From positions 116,764 through 180,763 of the forward strand of contig MU001693.1 of the NCBI GenBank assembly GCA_010093515.1: a DNA stretch of 64,000 bases, read 5' to 3'. This DNA comes from Lineolata rhizophorae (lineage: Eukaryota > Ascomycota > Dothideomycetes > Lineolatales > Lineolataceae). The first letter of the stretch is position 1, and every line of letters begins with the position of its first letter. A program made the position numbers and the translations under genes. Below are positions 34,001 through 44,023 of this stretch, piece by piece. The notes below the pieces were generated by a model, which saw nothing but the letters and a program-made list of their open reading frames with translations, was not told the origin of the DNA and ran no database searches.

Positions 34001-34193
34001 CATCGGCGATCGCGCCCTCGCGGAGCGGAGCAGGCGACCCGAGAAGTCGCAGGTCCAGCAGCAGCAGCGACCGCCGCCACGGGACCGCGTCGAGCGCGAC
34101 TTCGAGCAGGATCGCGACGAGCTCCAGTCGCGCAAGAGCAGCACGAGGACGGTACGGCGGCGCGGGACCGTGCGTGGCGAGGAGCAGCTGTAA
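31077..34193 (+). CDS. Large, mostly disordered fungal protein, function unknown
   Basis: A single exon of 1038 residues. The sequence is dominated by Ser, Pro, Ala, Arg, Gln and Asp/Glu. Landmarks in order: an Ala/Pro/Ser-rich first 150 residues; a small Cys-bearing block TVCTDPSCDCERNVHRGRRP near residue 245; Pro/Gln/Tyr-rich sequence with MMPPGPPGPPGPP near 365; an acidic patch (DEDDEDYTSSDSYDSSEDES) near 490; an Arg-Asp alternating run near 550-580 (RDRDRDRERDPVRDREHG); an Arg/Glu-rich helix-forming stretch; and a conserved-looking C-terminal block, TFRIPNGTNVNLEDVEGHDV, near 905. No membrane segment or catalytic motif is visible. The C-terminal block is the only part that looks folded. 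Similar disordered proteins are common in Pezizomycotina; I know no function. Confidence 0.75.
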   Translation: MPPPAPSKVEAAYVEDANSDLDIDDPVEGTRIQANISSKRKDSAHHVSPPRPRPAPPSAAPPRAAAASSHGAPSTVVASAKSSKSSRTARAPSASAAAPAAAAHRPAAASAAPSASSSTISSAGLDAASDSGYSSHTAATRGSADSAQSLQGGVAPSARDDNHSNSSSNGGSRPAQPRRPTLVDRRRASVSQAPPPLQTNASPRKSSAAAPRALSKPRETQPPQQPQQPQRPQMPARRDSNPTVCTDPSCDCERNVHRGRRPSMSTDRPGEIDYPSSVLYNHGDRSPQYYRQPQAPPSPQASRYARDYHGPVTQVSGPQRPRRASSVRGRPMSFHGSNEYYQGGFPDQPPRQPVGPPPARSAHFPGSYAMMPPGPPGPPGPPQSATSSYFPDIIPFGHQQQHMQQQQPPPPSPFGARPALPHSVTDSKYSTRRNSTYGQPLISYGNSSTAAPESSAPLPLARQLPSARQPDAMMPAQYRDEDIYSDDEDDEDYTSSDSYDSSEDESDDGEEMAPTIVPHRTLSARQADRSAPMPRKYSPRATYDDQERPRRPIRDRDRDRDRERDPVRDREHGRERVRDRDVQPSMRKPSTRARSRTTTETTSSRNSSDRRLSVVSSARTKATSYSNSTSDSVPSRGLPVSSSQDLRPRDSRRISYDLDAVTEQRRRERDRVREKEAYTEAEAYQAEIAAKAPAPPQEVREARRSRNDLPAVAEPHRERNRDGEYERERERPRRLTKSRLEAPGAEHLSEEQKRAETYARLTGEAPPQGGLAPAPQLTEKALKRTARDRSEASSSRSRASSSRDGRGGDAISGVALGTGPSGSGAASAGPRSRLSRSLTYSGNNTTDATNSNNPGNSKTSRGPSDTRGKKKRDAVQVAVESSSEEESEEDDNADDNATTSTAQPIITTFRIPNGTNVNLEDVEGHDVKLRYNADGSAEVVIAGKREEKEARYLGGSAGAAGAGSAATKSKMSNSVIGDRALAERSRRPEKSQVQQQQRPPPRDRVERDFEQDRDELQSRKSSTRTVRRRGTVRGEEQL

Positions 34194-37100
34194 AACCGCC
34201 TCCTAGTCACTTGTTACTGGTGCGCCGGGTCGCGTCTCGCGTCGTTCTGCATCTCAAACCGCCGCGGGGTGCATTGTTCTGTTTCGCGCCGCGCTCGGCC
34301 GACCAGCCGAGCATGGCGTGGCTTGCCGCGTCGCACCGGGGCTTCAAGAAATCGCTTCCCCTTATTTTTTTTATTTCAAACTTTTCCCATTTCTATCTGC
34401 CGGGGCCGACCATTTGGGATCGGCAGTTGCTGCCTATTCCTGGAGCCTTAGTCGTGAAAGAGGCGTCGAATATTCGTCACGTGTTTTCTCCGTCTCTGAA
34501 CGCGGGTCTTCCTTCCGGTTACCCGCGGGCTTGATTAGAAGCTTTCACGTTTGGGCGGCCTACTTACTACTACTTCTGTCTTATTCCCCTGTACGCTTTT
34601 CCGTGGACGTCTCCGAAGTCAGCCGGTGAAAAGACTTTTCAAAAGCGAGACCAAAAGAACAAAAAAAAGAATAGTGTCCTTTCAACAAAAGCGGAGGAGA
34701 GTAATACCCAACGGTTGGAGCTCGGCCCGGAAAATCACCTTCTATTCCTATCTGTCTTCGATCTCTGTTTCTCGGCGGCTTGCGTGCACTTCTTTTCTGA
34801 TGCTAGGTCTTTTGCGATGGTTTCGACCGGAGGTCATTGGGGCATCTGCGGTGATGGATGGATTCCCAGTTTGCTGCTTACGTGAAGGACGGAGAAGATG
34901 ATTTGATGAAATGTACGATGGGATGACCTTTGATCACTGTTCTCTCGTGAAGCTGAAGCGCTGGATGTGGAAGGCCGGAGATGGAGAAGTTTCAATTTTG
35001 CGCATTTCGATTTACTTTCCCCTGATTCATTTCCCCCAATTTATCGCATGTCTATTTTCGTCTTTCTATACCTCTTGCTTTCCTCAAGTGCTACGTCTTC
35101 GGAATGTGGTTGCCGCTTGACACCCTGATTGTCTTCGCTTCTTAGGCCGGCGTAATGCATCTCACTTGTCCCGGGCCTCACGCGCCAGCTTACATATACG
35201 TTTGTGCGTCTACCATTCTTCTTGGAAAAGTAAAGCTTCCTGTTACTAGACAGGGGCGTGGTTTGTTCATTAGCTTTGCTGCCTTCGCCGGAGTCGTTCT
35301 CTGCGTCGTTCGAAAACGGTGATAGACTTTCGCGGCTGGTTTGGTGCAATTTTTGATATCCCCTCAATTGCTTTTTTTGATTTCCATCCAATTCTGCCTT
35401 TTTCTTGCCATACCGAAAAGCAGACAAAAATACACACCAATGGTGTCAACTGGGTGGCCTTTTATTTTTTTTTTTTTCCCAACCATTCTAAGCTTCACCT
35501 TATCCCTCTATGCTTCCTCTTTATTGTTCCCCTGCACTTTTTCTTACTGCTATTCATAGCTTTCTTCCCTTTTTTGATTTGTTGGATTTCGGCATCCAGA
35601 GACGGTCGCCCACGCGGGAAACATGGTGTTTGGAGCTTTGGGTACCCGGGGTCGTCGTCGTTGATGCCATCCCGTTTCCAGGCAGGGGAAAAAGCATGCG
35701 CGGACGCTGGCTTGGGAATAAAATATACATCGTTTCTTCCTCTCTTCCACATCGTCGTCGTCGTCGTCGGCGCCATCGTTGTCGATATCACGCATCACTC
35801 CCGAACGACGGGATAGACGGGTCTGCATCTGATTCTGGGCGTCCTTGGGTTTTTTCTGTCGGGCTTGCATGCAGCGGGCATCGCGCGCCGGTTTGCTGCT
35901 TTTTTCGGTTTTTTTTTTTTTTGTTGATCCAAAAAAAAAGGGGGGGGGGGGGTCGTTGGGAAGCAGAGAGAAACTCAGGACGCGCCTTTCGGTAGACCTT
36001 TTCTGTCTTTTCTTTCGTCTCCTCTTCTTCGCCGCTCCTACTCCACCACGCCAACCCGGCTCGCGCGTTTTCCCGATGCCTGCTTCGTCCCGGCGCGCGC
36101 CTGCGTCCTGCCTCCGTTTTCGCCTCCATGGGCACCATGGGCGCGGCGCGCATCGCTCGCGTCTGTCGTCGCCGCGCGCGCGCAAAAGGGTCCCCGGGCC
36201 GCACTATCTTTCCGTGCCGACGGAACCCTTTCTGGTCTTCCCAAGCATGCGCCAGCGCGTGGGTGCGCCCCCGCCTTTTTTTCCCTCCTGCGTGGATCTA
36301 GCATGGCGCCGTGGTCGGGCTTTTTGGTCTGGAGGAGGGATGCGTGCGTGGGTCGTGCGGGGGTGGTTTTGGAGCCTGGGGTGGGGAGAGACCGTGTCTT
36401 TGCTTAGGACTCGCCGGATGGATGGATGCGGACTAGGGGAGGGGGGGTTCAGTTAGATAGTCAGCCGGGGGACGGTCTGCTTTGCTAGTGGTGCGAGGGT
36501 TGGGAAGGGGAATTCAAAGCTTAGGTTTCTTGTTTACTCCGTCTTCTGGTTCTAGTGCTGCGGCGGGTCCGTCAGACATAACTCCTGTGATGTGTGCTGA
36601 TGTCGCTCGCCCATCGATATCCATGCTCCGCTGATCCGTTGATTACTTGGGTTTACATAGGCTGGGCTTGGTTGGCCGATGCGTACGTACCGTACCGCCT
36701 TAGCGTCGCTCTACGTTTCTGGATGCTCTTGTTGGGGACTTGCGGAGTTGGGCTCGTGCGCTTGTCCTATGCAGTGGTGGCTCAAGCTTTGCAATCGGTA
36801 CGCGTCCTAGCGGGCGTTTCCTTGGCTAGAAAGTGAGGGGATCGACCGGTCTGAGACTGTGAAGAGCATCCCCAAGCATTTTCTGCCCATGGGTTCTGCG
36901 TGGCCTTGGCGGTCGCAGCGTGTGGTATTCAGGCATCTCCTGCTACTCTGATCATATCCTTGAGCACAGTAGAATAACCTTCCAGCTCGGCAGAGACGTG
37001 CACGCACAGGTTGCGAAAAAGCGAAACTTGGCAAAGCGAGGCAAGGTAGGATGAATTGCTTCCGCGCTGTCTCGCCTGTTCAATCCCAAAGAACTGAAAA

Positions 37101-37741
37101 CTAGACTCACCAATCTGTTTGTAGCGCCCGCGCGCTCTGGTATATGGATAGTATAATCAACACGTTGCACTATGCTTTACTTGAAACTACACCGTTCTTA
37201 GCTTTGCGAGATCAAGCTCCTCAATTGAGCACATTGACTCTACGCCCTTAGCCGTTTTAAACTATGGGGTGTATGCATTTCCCGCAACATAGAACCTTAA
37301 CTCTAATATCCACTGTACGTTACGTTCGTAAGAAAAGTTTTAGTTTTCGCCGGGTGTCCAAAAATGCACAACATACGACGCCGGGGACTCCGTCGCCGTC
37401 ACCCACCGAAGTATCAATCCGGTTATCTGGAGCTTAATTGCAGGGGAGCGGACGGGACCCGATACATTTTTCAAAGCGAGGCCGGGCTTACACCCTATCG
37501 AGAGGCATGGCGAGCTCGTATAGCATAAAGGTGATAGAAACGGATCGTATTGAAGTGCAGGACGGAAGCAAGGAGGGGCGGTTTGTAAACTGTTCATGTC
37601 CGATCGCTCTGCGCCGTACGGCAGTCGAACTCACGCGCGGACGCCAGAAAACTTCTGCGTAACGTGCGTGATCAAACGCGTGTGACAATCTTAAACGCAG
37701 ATGACTGTCCGATCTGGGCGTCTTGAGGCTCAGAGGCCTAG
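34194..37741. other. 3.5 kb without a supported gene
   Basis: 3' flank of the disordered-protein gene, then mixed-composition DNA. Homopolymers cluster at 35909-35952 (T14, A9, G13), and a GTC run is at about 35750-35768. ORFs here lack family motifs; the 128-codon minus frame at 35041-35427 has no early ATG. Confidence 0.4.
35909..35952. repeat. Adjacent T, A and G homopolymers
   Basis: Runs of 14 T, 9 A and 13 G within 44 nt. Length is likely uncertain in sequencing and variable between strains. Confidence 0.8.
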
Positions 37742-38797
37742 CTAGGTCTGGACGCGTTCTTCATGGCTTGGCAAGACGTGATGTTCCTTGGGATCACGGT
37801 TTGGAAGTGGTTTGAACTGGTAATCGGAGGGGTTTGGCGTAGAAATGCGCGGCGCTGGATATGCGTAGGCGATATACCATGAGGAAGTCGGTCCTTGGAT
37901 TTCATCGCCAGTCCATTCAAGTGTATCCCGCACCACTTCCATTAAACTTCTGGCGTGGGCCCGGCCAGTTGATAGAAAGGACTCTCGAGGAGCTTTGGAT
38001 CGGGTCGTGTGCCGAAGGGTTGATTCACTCTTTCTTCTAGTTCCATAGCACATCGCATGGCGGTTCGAAGACTGCAGGTAAACACTCTGGACTGCAGACC
38101 TTCATAACCACCCACTTCGGATGCGATCGAGGCAAAGCCGATGGTCTCACTCAATCTTTCAACCGTTCCAGTGAGAACGAGATGAACTTCCCCATCGAGG
38201 GCATCGGTGAGATCCAGGTTTTCGGTTATGAGGAAGATGGCGCGAAACGGGTCCTGCAACATGTAGCAGTAATGCTGTAGTTGGTTGAGGTACATTGGAG
38301 GTATGCGGGCTCCCGGTAATGGTCTCGTCATAAGCGTCAAAATCCTCGTCAAACACCTTCTGGCACTCAGAAAGCTTTTCGCAAAACTATTTGTGGAGAT
38401 CGACAACCTGGTCCACATCACCCTTGGTAGGCGTAGTAGGCACCATGCATTCGCGCATTAGGAGTAGAAGTTTCGCAAAGAATCTGTAAAATTCGGCGTT
38501 ACTCTCATGAGGCCGATACCATCGTTGATAGATCCAGGGAAAAGCTGCTCGAGACCGGTCGTTTTTGGAAAGGTCCTATATGGCGGTGGCCTTGTTGCAA
38601 AAGCCCTGCACTTCAAAGAGAGGTGAAGTTCTCCGACAGAGAGAACGAGGAAGTTTGAAGAAGAGTCCTTCTGCATAAAATTGTCGACTAGCTCTGCGAT
38701 AGTTGTCGGCCACTTTCCGTTCCCAAAGCTAGTGGAGGAATTCATCGTTAGAGACTTCCTCTAGATGAGATGGGTAGAAATCTAGGGGGCGAGTCAT
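37742..38797 (-). pseudogene. Degenerate gene with three in-frame TAG codons and two frameshifts
   Basis: From ATG 38797 (context CACAATG) the frame starts MTRPLDFYPSHLEEVSNDEF and continues coherently to 38310, interrupted by TAG at 38731-38729, 38578-38576 and 38389-38387. Near 38310 coherence moves to the +1 frame (NQLQHYCYMLQDPFRAIFL through ESPFYQLAGPTPE); near 37955 it returns to the first frame (LMEVVRDTLEWTGDEIQGPT) and ends at TAG 37744-37742. The ancestral product would be about 350 residues, rich in aromatic and acidic residues (PWIYQRWYRPHESNAEFYRF), with no family I recognise. Each TAG could come from CAG by one C-to-T change at CpA, the preferred context of repeat-induced point mutation. 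Introns do not explain the breaks, because coding sense continues on both sides of each. Confidence 0.7.
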
Positions 38798-41700
38798 TGT
38801 GCTGAATGATACAATATAGGCTGCGACAGTAACCACAAAGCCAGCGTTGGGCCCCAAACGTAATTTTGTGGCAGGTGAAAGCTCTTCCGGGCTACATAGT
38901 AATGCCTTTATAGAGAGAGCGACGAGATGGCGTGACCGTTGCGCCGTGGTTAAGCCATAAAAAATTCAGACAGCGGACCAGGGTCTGAGTCAAAGAAGTT
39001 GATAACCTAAGTGAGCTTTCCAAGGTTGGAGGGTATGGAAGGCAGTTAGGCCCATCGGTGAACACCAGACTTACAAGGGCCCGGCCGCAACGAGAATCAC
39101 CAGCGGAGACAAAGCAGAGAGAGAAACTGATGGCTACAGGTGTCAAATTACCAAGAGGTTAGATACTACTACCATGAGAGTAGGTCCTACGATAGACGCG
39201 CTTGGCAACCCACGGGTCACAGGCCGGCGGAGCGGAGCGGAACGCTACGGGCGGAGATTTGTATCAAGTCTCTTGCTTAGGCTTACCGTAGTTTACCAAT
39301 TCCTGACAACGGTTCCCACCTGTGTATTATGGCAGCCTCAGGTAGCACCATGTTCCAATGTCAATAGACCTGATCTACTTATTCCAAATTTCCACTGGAA
39401 TCTTGCAGATGGCGTCCCACTGGCGGGGTCATCCAAAACGCATAGAGAAAGTTTCGCCAGCGTTGAGAGAAAGCAAAGCGACTAAATCCACTTCACCGGT
39501 TGCGTTTTCACTTTCGCCTGCGTATGTATGTAGCTGGTACGGAGTATACTACATACAAACAGCATCTAACCCCGCCAAGTTCGCCCACACCAAGCCAGTT
39601 CTTGGCGCTCGGCCACCCCGCGCCCACCGAGGCGTCGCGACCCCAGCCACGGATCTCGCCGGCGCGGACCGCTTGGCGGCGAGGAGACGACTCCGCGGTG
39701 GCACGATTGGAAGGGAACCCGTCTCCCGGCCGGCGTCGTGACAGGGCGTTGCCAAAGCTCGCTCGGCTCGGCGTGTACGGGGGCTGTGAGCGACGCCAGG
39801 CCCGCGCGATACAGAGGCGTCTCGAGGAGCCCTAGGTCGACGATACAGACTGCCGGCCGCGCCAGACGGTGCAGCGCCTGCCGTTGCGCGAAGGGCGATG
39901 CCGAAGCCGTGTCGTTTTGCATGCCCGTGGGGCATCGGCGATCGAGGCGCGGTGAAGCTAGCTGTCAGCGGCCCAAATCGGGCAGCCTATCGCCAAAGCG
40001 ACTCGAGAGGCTCGGCGCTGCGTCGATGGCCCAGGTTGGGAACCCTTCATGTGCGCATCATCTCTTGATCCCCTCGTTTCTTCGGCTCGGAAAGACTCCA
40101 GTGGCTGGCTGCTGCGCCGCGGCTTCTACGCCCCACGCCGTCGTTTTAACGCATGCGCGCCCTCGCTCGGCGCCGCGAGCCGCGAGAACTCCTGACCTGA
40201 AAGGGAAACGGCGAAACGCAAAAGCAGAAAAGCGACGACGATGGCCACTAGCCACGCAAACTCAGCGCCAGACGCAGCCCCGCGGCAACGCCGTGGGCCT
40301 AGGTCCCCGGAGGTTCGGTACATACCTAGGATGCAAGTCTGTGCGCCGGCACGGGTGGGTGCCGTTCGGGTTCAAAGTGCACGAAGGCGCTTCTCAGCCT
40401 TATCGAAATACAGAATGTAGTGCCGGGTAAGGGGCCCGGATCAGCCAGCCAGCGACCCGCCGGCGCGGTCCCGCCATCATACCAAGAGTCACTCGCGCGC
40501 ACGTGGCTCGCGTGCTCCGAGGGAGGCGACCGTCCGTGAGTTTGCTCGAGCTGGACCGTTTGGAGCGCTTGTGGCTGGCGCGTGGGGCGCTGTGGCTGGT
40601 TGCTGGTGGGAGCTTGTTGAGGAGGCCGTTGGCGGCGCTGGAACAATAGTACAATAGGGCCTATGCTTTTTCTATGACAGTGGAGAGCTAGGGCGTTGTT
40701 GCTATTGAGTCGCAGGGGTCTCTGTTCTTAGTCACTGGAGTGCCTCGATGGCCGAAGTGGTGATGCGCCGGCTCGGAATACTCTGGGCGCACCTGAGAGA
40801 CTTACCCTGGTAACAGCTAAGCTTTGATGGTGTTTGATGTACAGCTCACGATGGGTGTCCTATGCTAAACCGCTCTATGTCCTGTCGCCACTAGTGCCAG
40901 AGACCTGGTAGTCAAATCTACTGGGTGGGTGAGTGGGAACAGTAAATATTTCCACTAGACTTCATCTACCGTCTGAAATGTAGCCCAATACAATGGACGC
41001 ACGTGTACTCCGTAGATGGCTTTCATTGCCCCTGAATAGACGAAGATATCGTCGCAGTGGAGTCCGTGCCTAGTTTAAAGCGGTCGAGGTCGAGAATTTC
41101 GCTTCTTGGGCGGTTGTGCAACCGCTCAACGGCACCTGAGAGGCGATGTTTTAAGCCGCCAACCCCGGCAAATGGGCCGACAACGTACGATGCGCCTCCC
41201 CATATCGGGTCTTAGCCACCCAATTTTGGCAACATGGCGGGCATGCATGTCGGCAAGCACATTTCCACGGAGAAAGCCGTCGTCGGCGAATTTGGCGTGT
41301 GGCTTAGGAGAATTTGTCGGACGACGGTGGAAGACACTTGGAAGGCGGCGAATCTATGTGTTGTGTGCATGGCGCTCGGCGGCTGCAGTCCGCCGCCAGG
41401 CCCAGACCCGGAAGCCGTGCGGCTAACATAAAGTCCATTTTACTTTCCCATATTCGTTCGCCCGTTCGTTCCCGATGGCGCAAGGCCGGGCTTGTCTTTT
41501 GGCAACCGGTGACATGTCGGCAGCAGATCATTTGGCTCGGATGTGGCTGGTGAGCCCGGTCTCGAATCTGGGCGTCCGCCCTGATGCGGAAATGATCAAC
41601 CCCCTGGGCCCGGGCGAAAACGCCACAGTTGTGGCTCTGCGCGTAGCGGTCCCCAGCTGGCTGGCTCGAGGGGCACTCCTTGGGCGTGCACGCCAGGCCC

Positions 41701-42813
41701 CGCTTTGCCTGGACTCTATGTAGTAGGAGCTGCTTTCAGGGCGACGAAGGTGCCAGGGCGATGCCGGGCTTCAGAGAGCTGGATCTTCCTGGGCCAGTGG
41801 CTTGCGAACCTCATGCCTTGGCCAATTTCCTCCCTGCCCTCAGCAGGTTTGTTCTTCGCCTTGATGAAATTGAGAGGGTTTGGAGTTGCATCCCCGTGTA
41901 CGGAGTACCGCACTTGGGAACGTCAGATTAATTAAATAGTTACAGGACGGAGTACAGCGTGCGGAGTGCAGGGCTGCAAAACCTGGCTCTTGGGGCCGAG
42001 CGTCTCCCCGCCGCCGGCCTCACATAATCTCGCGCCGCGGTAGTCGCCGTGGCCCGCCATCTAAGTTCTACTCTCGTACACTCTTTACCCGTTCGCCGGT
42101 TTCCTTTTTCAGCCTCTGATTCCGCCTCCCAGCGCCGGGTAAAACAAAACAGCAAACGCCCAGCACCGTCCCTCCACACCTCCACCAAAATACCCACGCT
42201 TACTCATACAGTGCGTTAGCGAGAAAATGGCGCTTGAACATAGGTAGGCGCCAGCCTCGTGCATCCGCATCTCAGAAGACGGTGAGATCGGAGTGATTCG
42301 AGCGCCGGCCATCGCACGCCTGCCGCGCGACGACGCAGGCCAAAAGCGAACAAAAAAGAAACGGTAAAACGTGGACGCGGGGCGAGGGATTTCCTAGCGG
42401 GCTGGTCTGCAACTCTGCATTCCGACCACTAGACGCCCATTCGTCGCGGCGTAAGCGACGTTCAAGGCCGGGGGGAAAGGGGTGATGGGGGCCGAGCGAA
42501 CTTCGAACGAAAAGGGCTTTATTTTTTTTTTTTTCTTGCAGTCCAGCTGCTGCTTTTTGGCGCCACGCCGCCAAGATTTTGGTTGCAGGCGCCACTTGTC
42601 ACCCCCTCCCTCCCCCAAACACACACCCATGGCTGCTATGCACTGTAGCGCCCGCCCGACGGGCTACCATTCCAGTTCACGCCAGACCGGGACGCGAATC
42701 GGGAGGGTGGGAAGGGTAACCCAGGGAGCGGGGGGCATGGCGAAGGCTGGTGGTGGTGGGCGCCCAAAAAAACACTTTTCTCTTTTCCTCCTCTTTCCGA
42801 CGGGGCGTTGCGT
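38798..42813. other. 4 kb without a supported gene
   Basis: No family-like frame. TACGGAGTA-type 9-mers occur at 39538-39546 and 41899-41907 and, reversed, at 41006-41014. A T run lies at about 42521-42534. The GC-rich segment 39560-40650 has long overlapping chance frames. Confidence 0.4.
38907..38912 (-). promoter_or_regulatory. TATA box upstream of the degenerate gene
   Basis: TATAAA on the minus strand, about 110 nt before the ATG at 38797, consistent with a formerly transcribed gene. Confidence 0.45.
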
Positions 42814-44023
42814 TCAAACGGGCATGCCCCACGCCATGCGGAAGAGCTCCCAGGCCAGGTTGGGCGTCTCCTTGACCACCTCCTCGACGTCCTTGCGGTG
42901 CGCGAGCGCGGGGTTGGCGCGGAACGTCTGCGTCACCACGTCGCGCAGGCCGCGGTCCGAGTCGACGGTGCTGTCGTAGACTTCCTGGATCGCGGGCGGG
43001 AACTCGGCCGACTGGAAATGGTGCGCCATCTGGGTGGAGAATTTCCTGCGCGCGAGCGCTTTTAGGCCGCTGATGCCGTACCTGCCGATGCGCGCGCGAG
43101 TCAGTAACCTAGCGGCTAGAATGACAAATTTTTTCACTCTGCCTATAGGCGCAAAGGAAAACAAAAAAAAAAAGAAAATGGGGTAAAAGGAGTGCGGAAC
43201 GTGGAGTGGTAGAGTGAAACTCACTTATCGGCGAGCGCGTAGACCTTAGCATGAACGAGCAGGTAGGGCACGTCCACGTTCGGCTGTTGCTCCGGAGCGA
43301 CGAACTCGAACGGGTCGACCACTTCCTCGTCCTCGTCCTCCTCTTCCTCTTGGGACGCGTGGATCTTGTCGGCGAGGCTGGTCTCGAACTGGTTTTCGCG
43401 CTCCTCGGGCGGGGTGAGCGGGTCGTACCTGGGCCGCGTGACCGAGGCGGCCGCCTGCGCGAGCAGCGGGTCCTCCACGAGGGCCAAGTTGAGCTTCTTG
43501 GCCCGCCTGCGCGTCGGGCTGCGAGGGCTCATGGGACTCGAGGGGCTAACGGGTGACGTCGGCCTGAGCGAGCCGGCCCTCGAGCGGGCCGAAGCTCGCC
43601 GCGATCGCGGGTTATTCGTGCTGAGGTAGTCCAGGTGGTAAAAGTCTGCGAGTCGCAGCGTCGCCATTTGTCAGTCTTGTGTTCTTTTTGACCGTCTCGC
43701 AGGATGCGGTTCGAGTCAGGCTTACAATGCACCATGTGCTCGACAGCTTCTGCGTCATCCTCGCCGAGATCGATGATGCCAGTCTCAGCTTCGCGGAACG
43801 GGCTGCTGCAGGCTCCGTCAAAGAAACCGGAGCGCGAGCAGATGATGGCGCGGTGCACCGCATAGCGCTTGGAGCCGCAGACGATTGAAAGGTCGGAATA
43901 TTTGCCAGCTTCCAGCAGCCTTGATACTCGTCAGCACCGCACCCGGACAGTAAAGCCTTTTAGTTCGATCTGAGGCACGTACGTCGAAAGCGCAGACATC
44001 AGCTCGTTGTTTGGTTGCTCCAT
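42814..44023 (-). CDS. BTB/POZ domain protein
   Basis: Four exons, 44023-43983, 43919-43726, 43645-43225 and 43081-42814, give 307 residues; the phases close exactly. Donors are GTACGT, GTAAGC and GTGAGT; acceptors CAAG, GCAG and GCAG. The N-terminal BTB domain spans about residues 15-88: LLEAGKYSDLSIVCGSKRYA, VHRAIICSRSGFFDGAC, the acidic EAETGIIDLGEDDAEAVEHM and YFYHLDYL. A Ser/Pro/Arg-rich linker (SPVSPSSPMSPRSPTRRR) and an acidic stretch (EEEEDEDEEVVDPFEF) follow. The C-terminal half (VPYLLVHAKVYALADKYGIS, then LKALARRKF) is the usual helical continuation of this fungal BTB family. BTB domains dimerise and often serve as adaptors for Cul3 ubiquitin ligases; that role is inferred. The first intron acceptor was chosen because it alone restores the BTB frame. 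Confidence 0.88.

Noticed and set aside
35041-35427. A 128-codon hydrophilic minus-strand frame
   Set aside because: It lacks an ATG at its start and has no recognisable family, conserved motif or supporting splice sites.
38892-39146. An 84-codon minus-strand frame upstream of the degenerate gene
   Set aside because: It overlaps the TATA-bearing promoter of that gene and has no motif or splice link into it.
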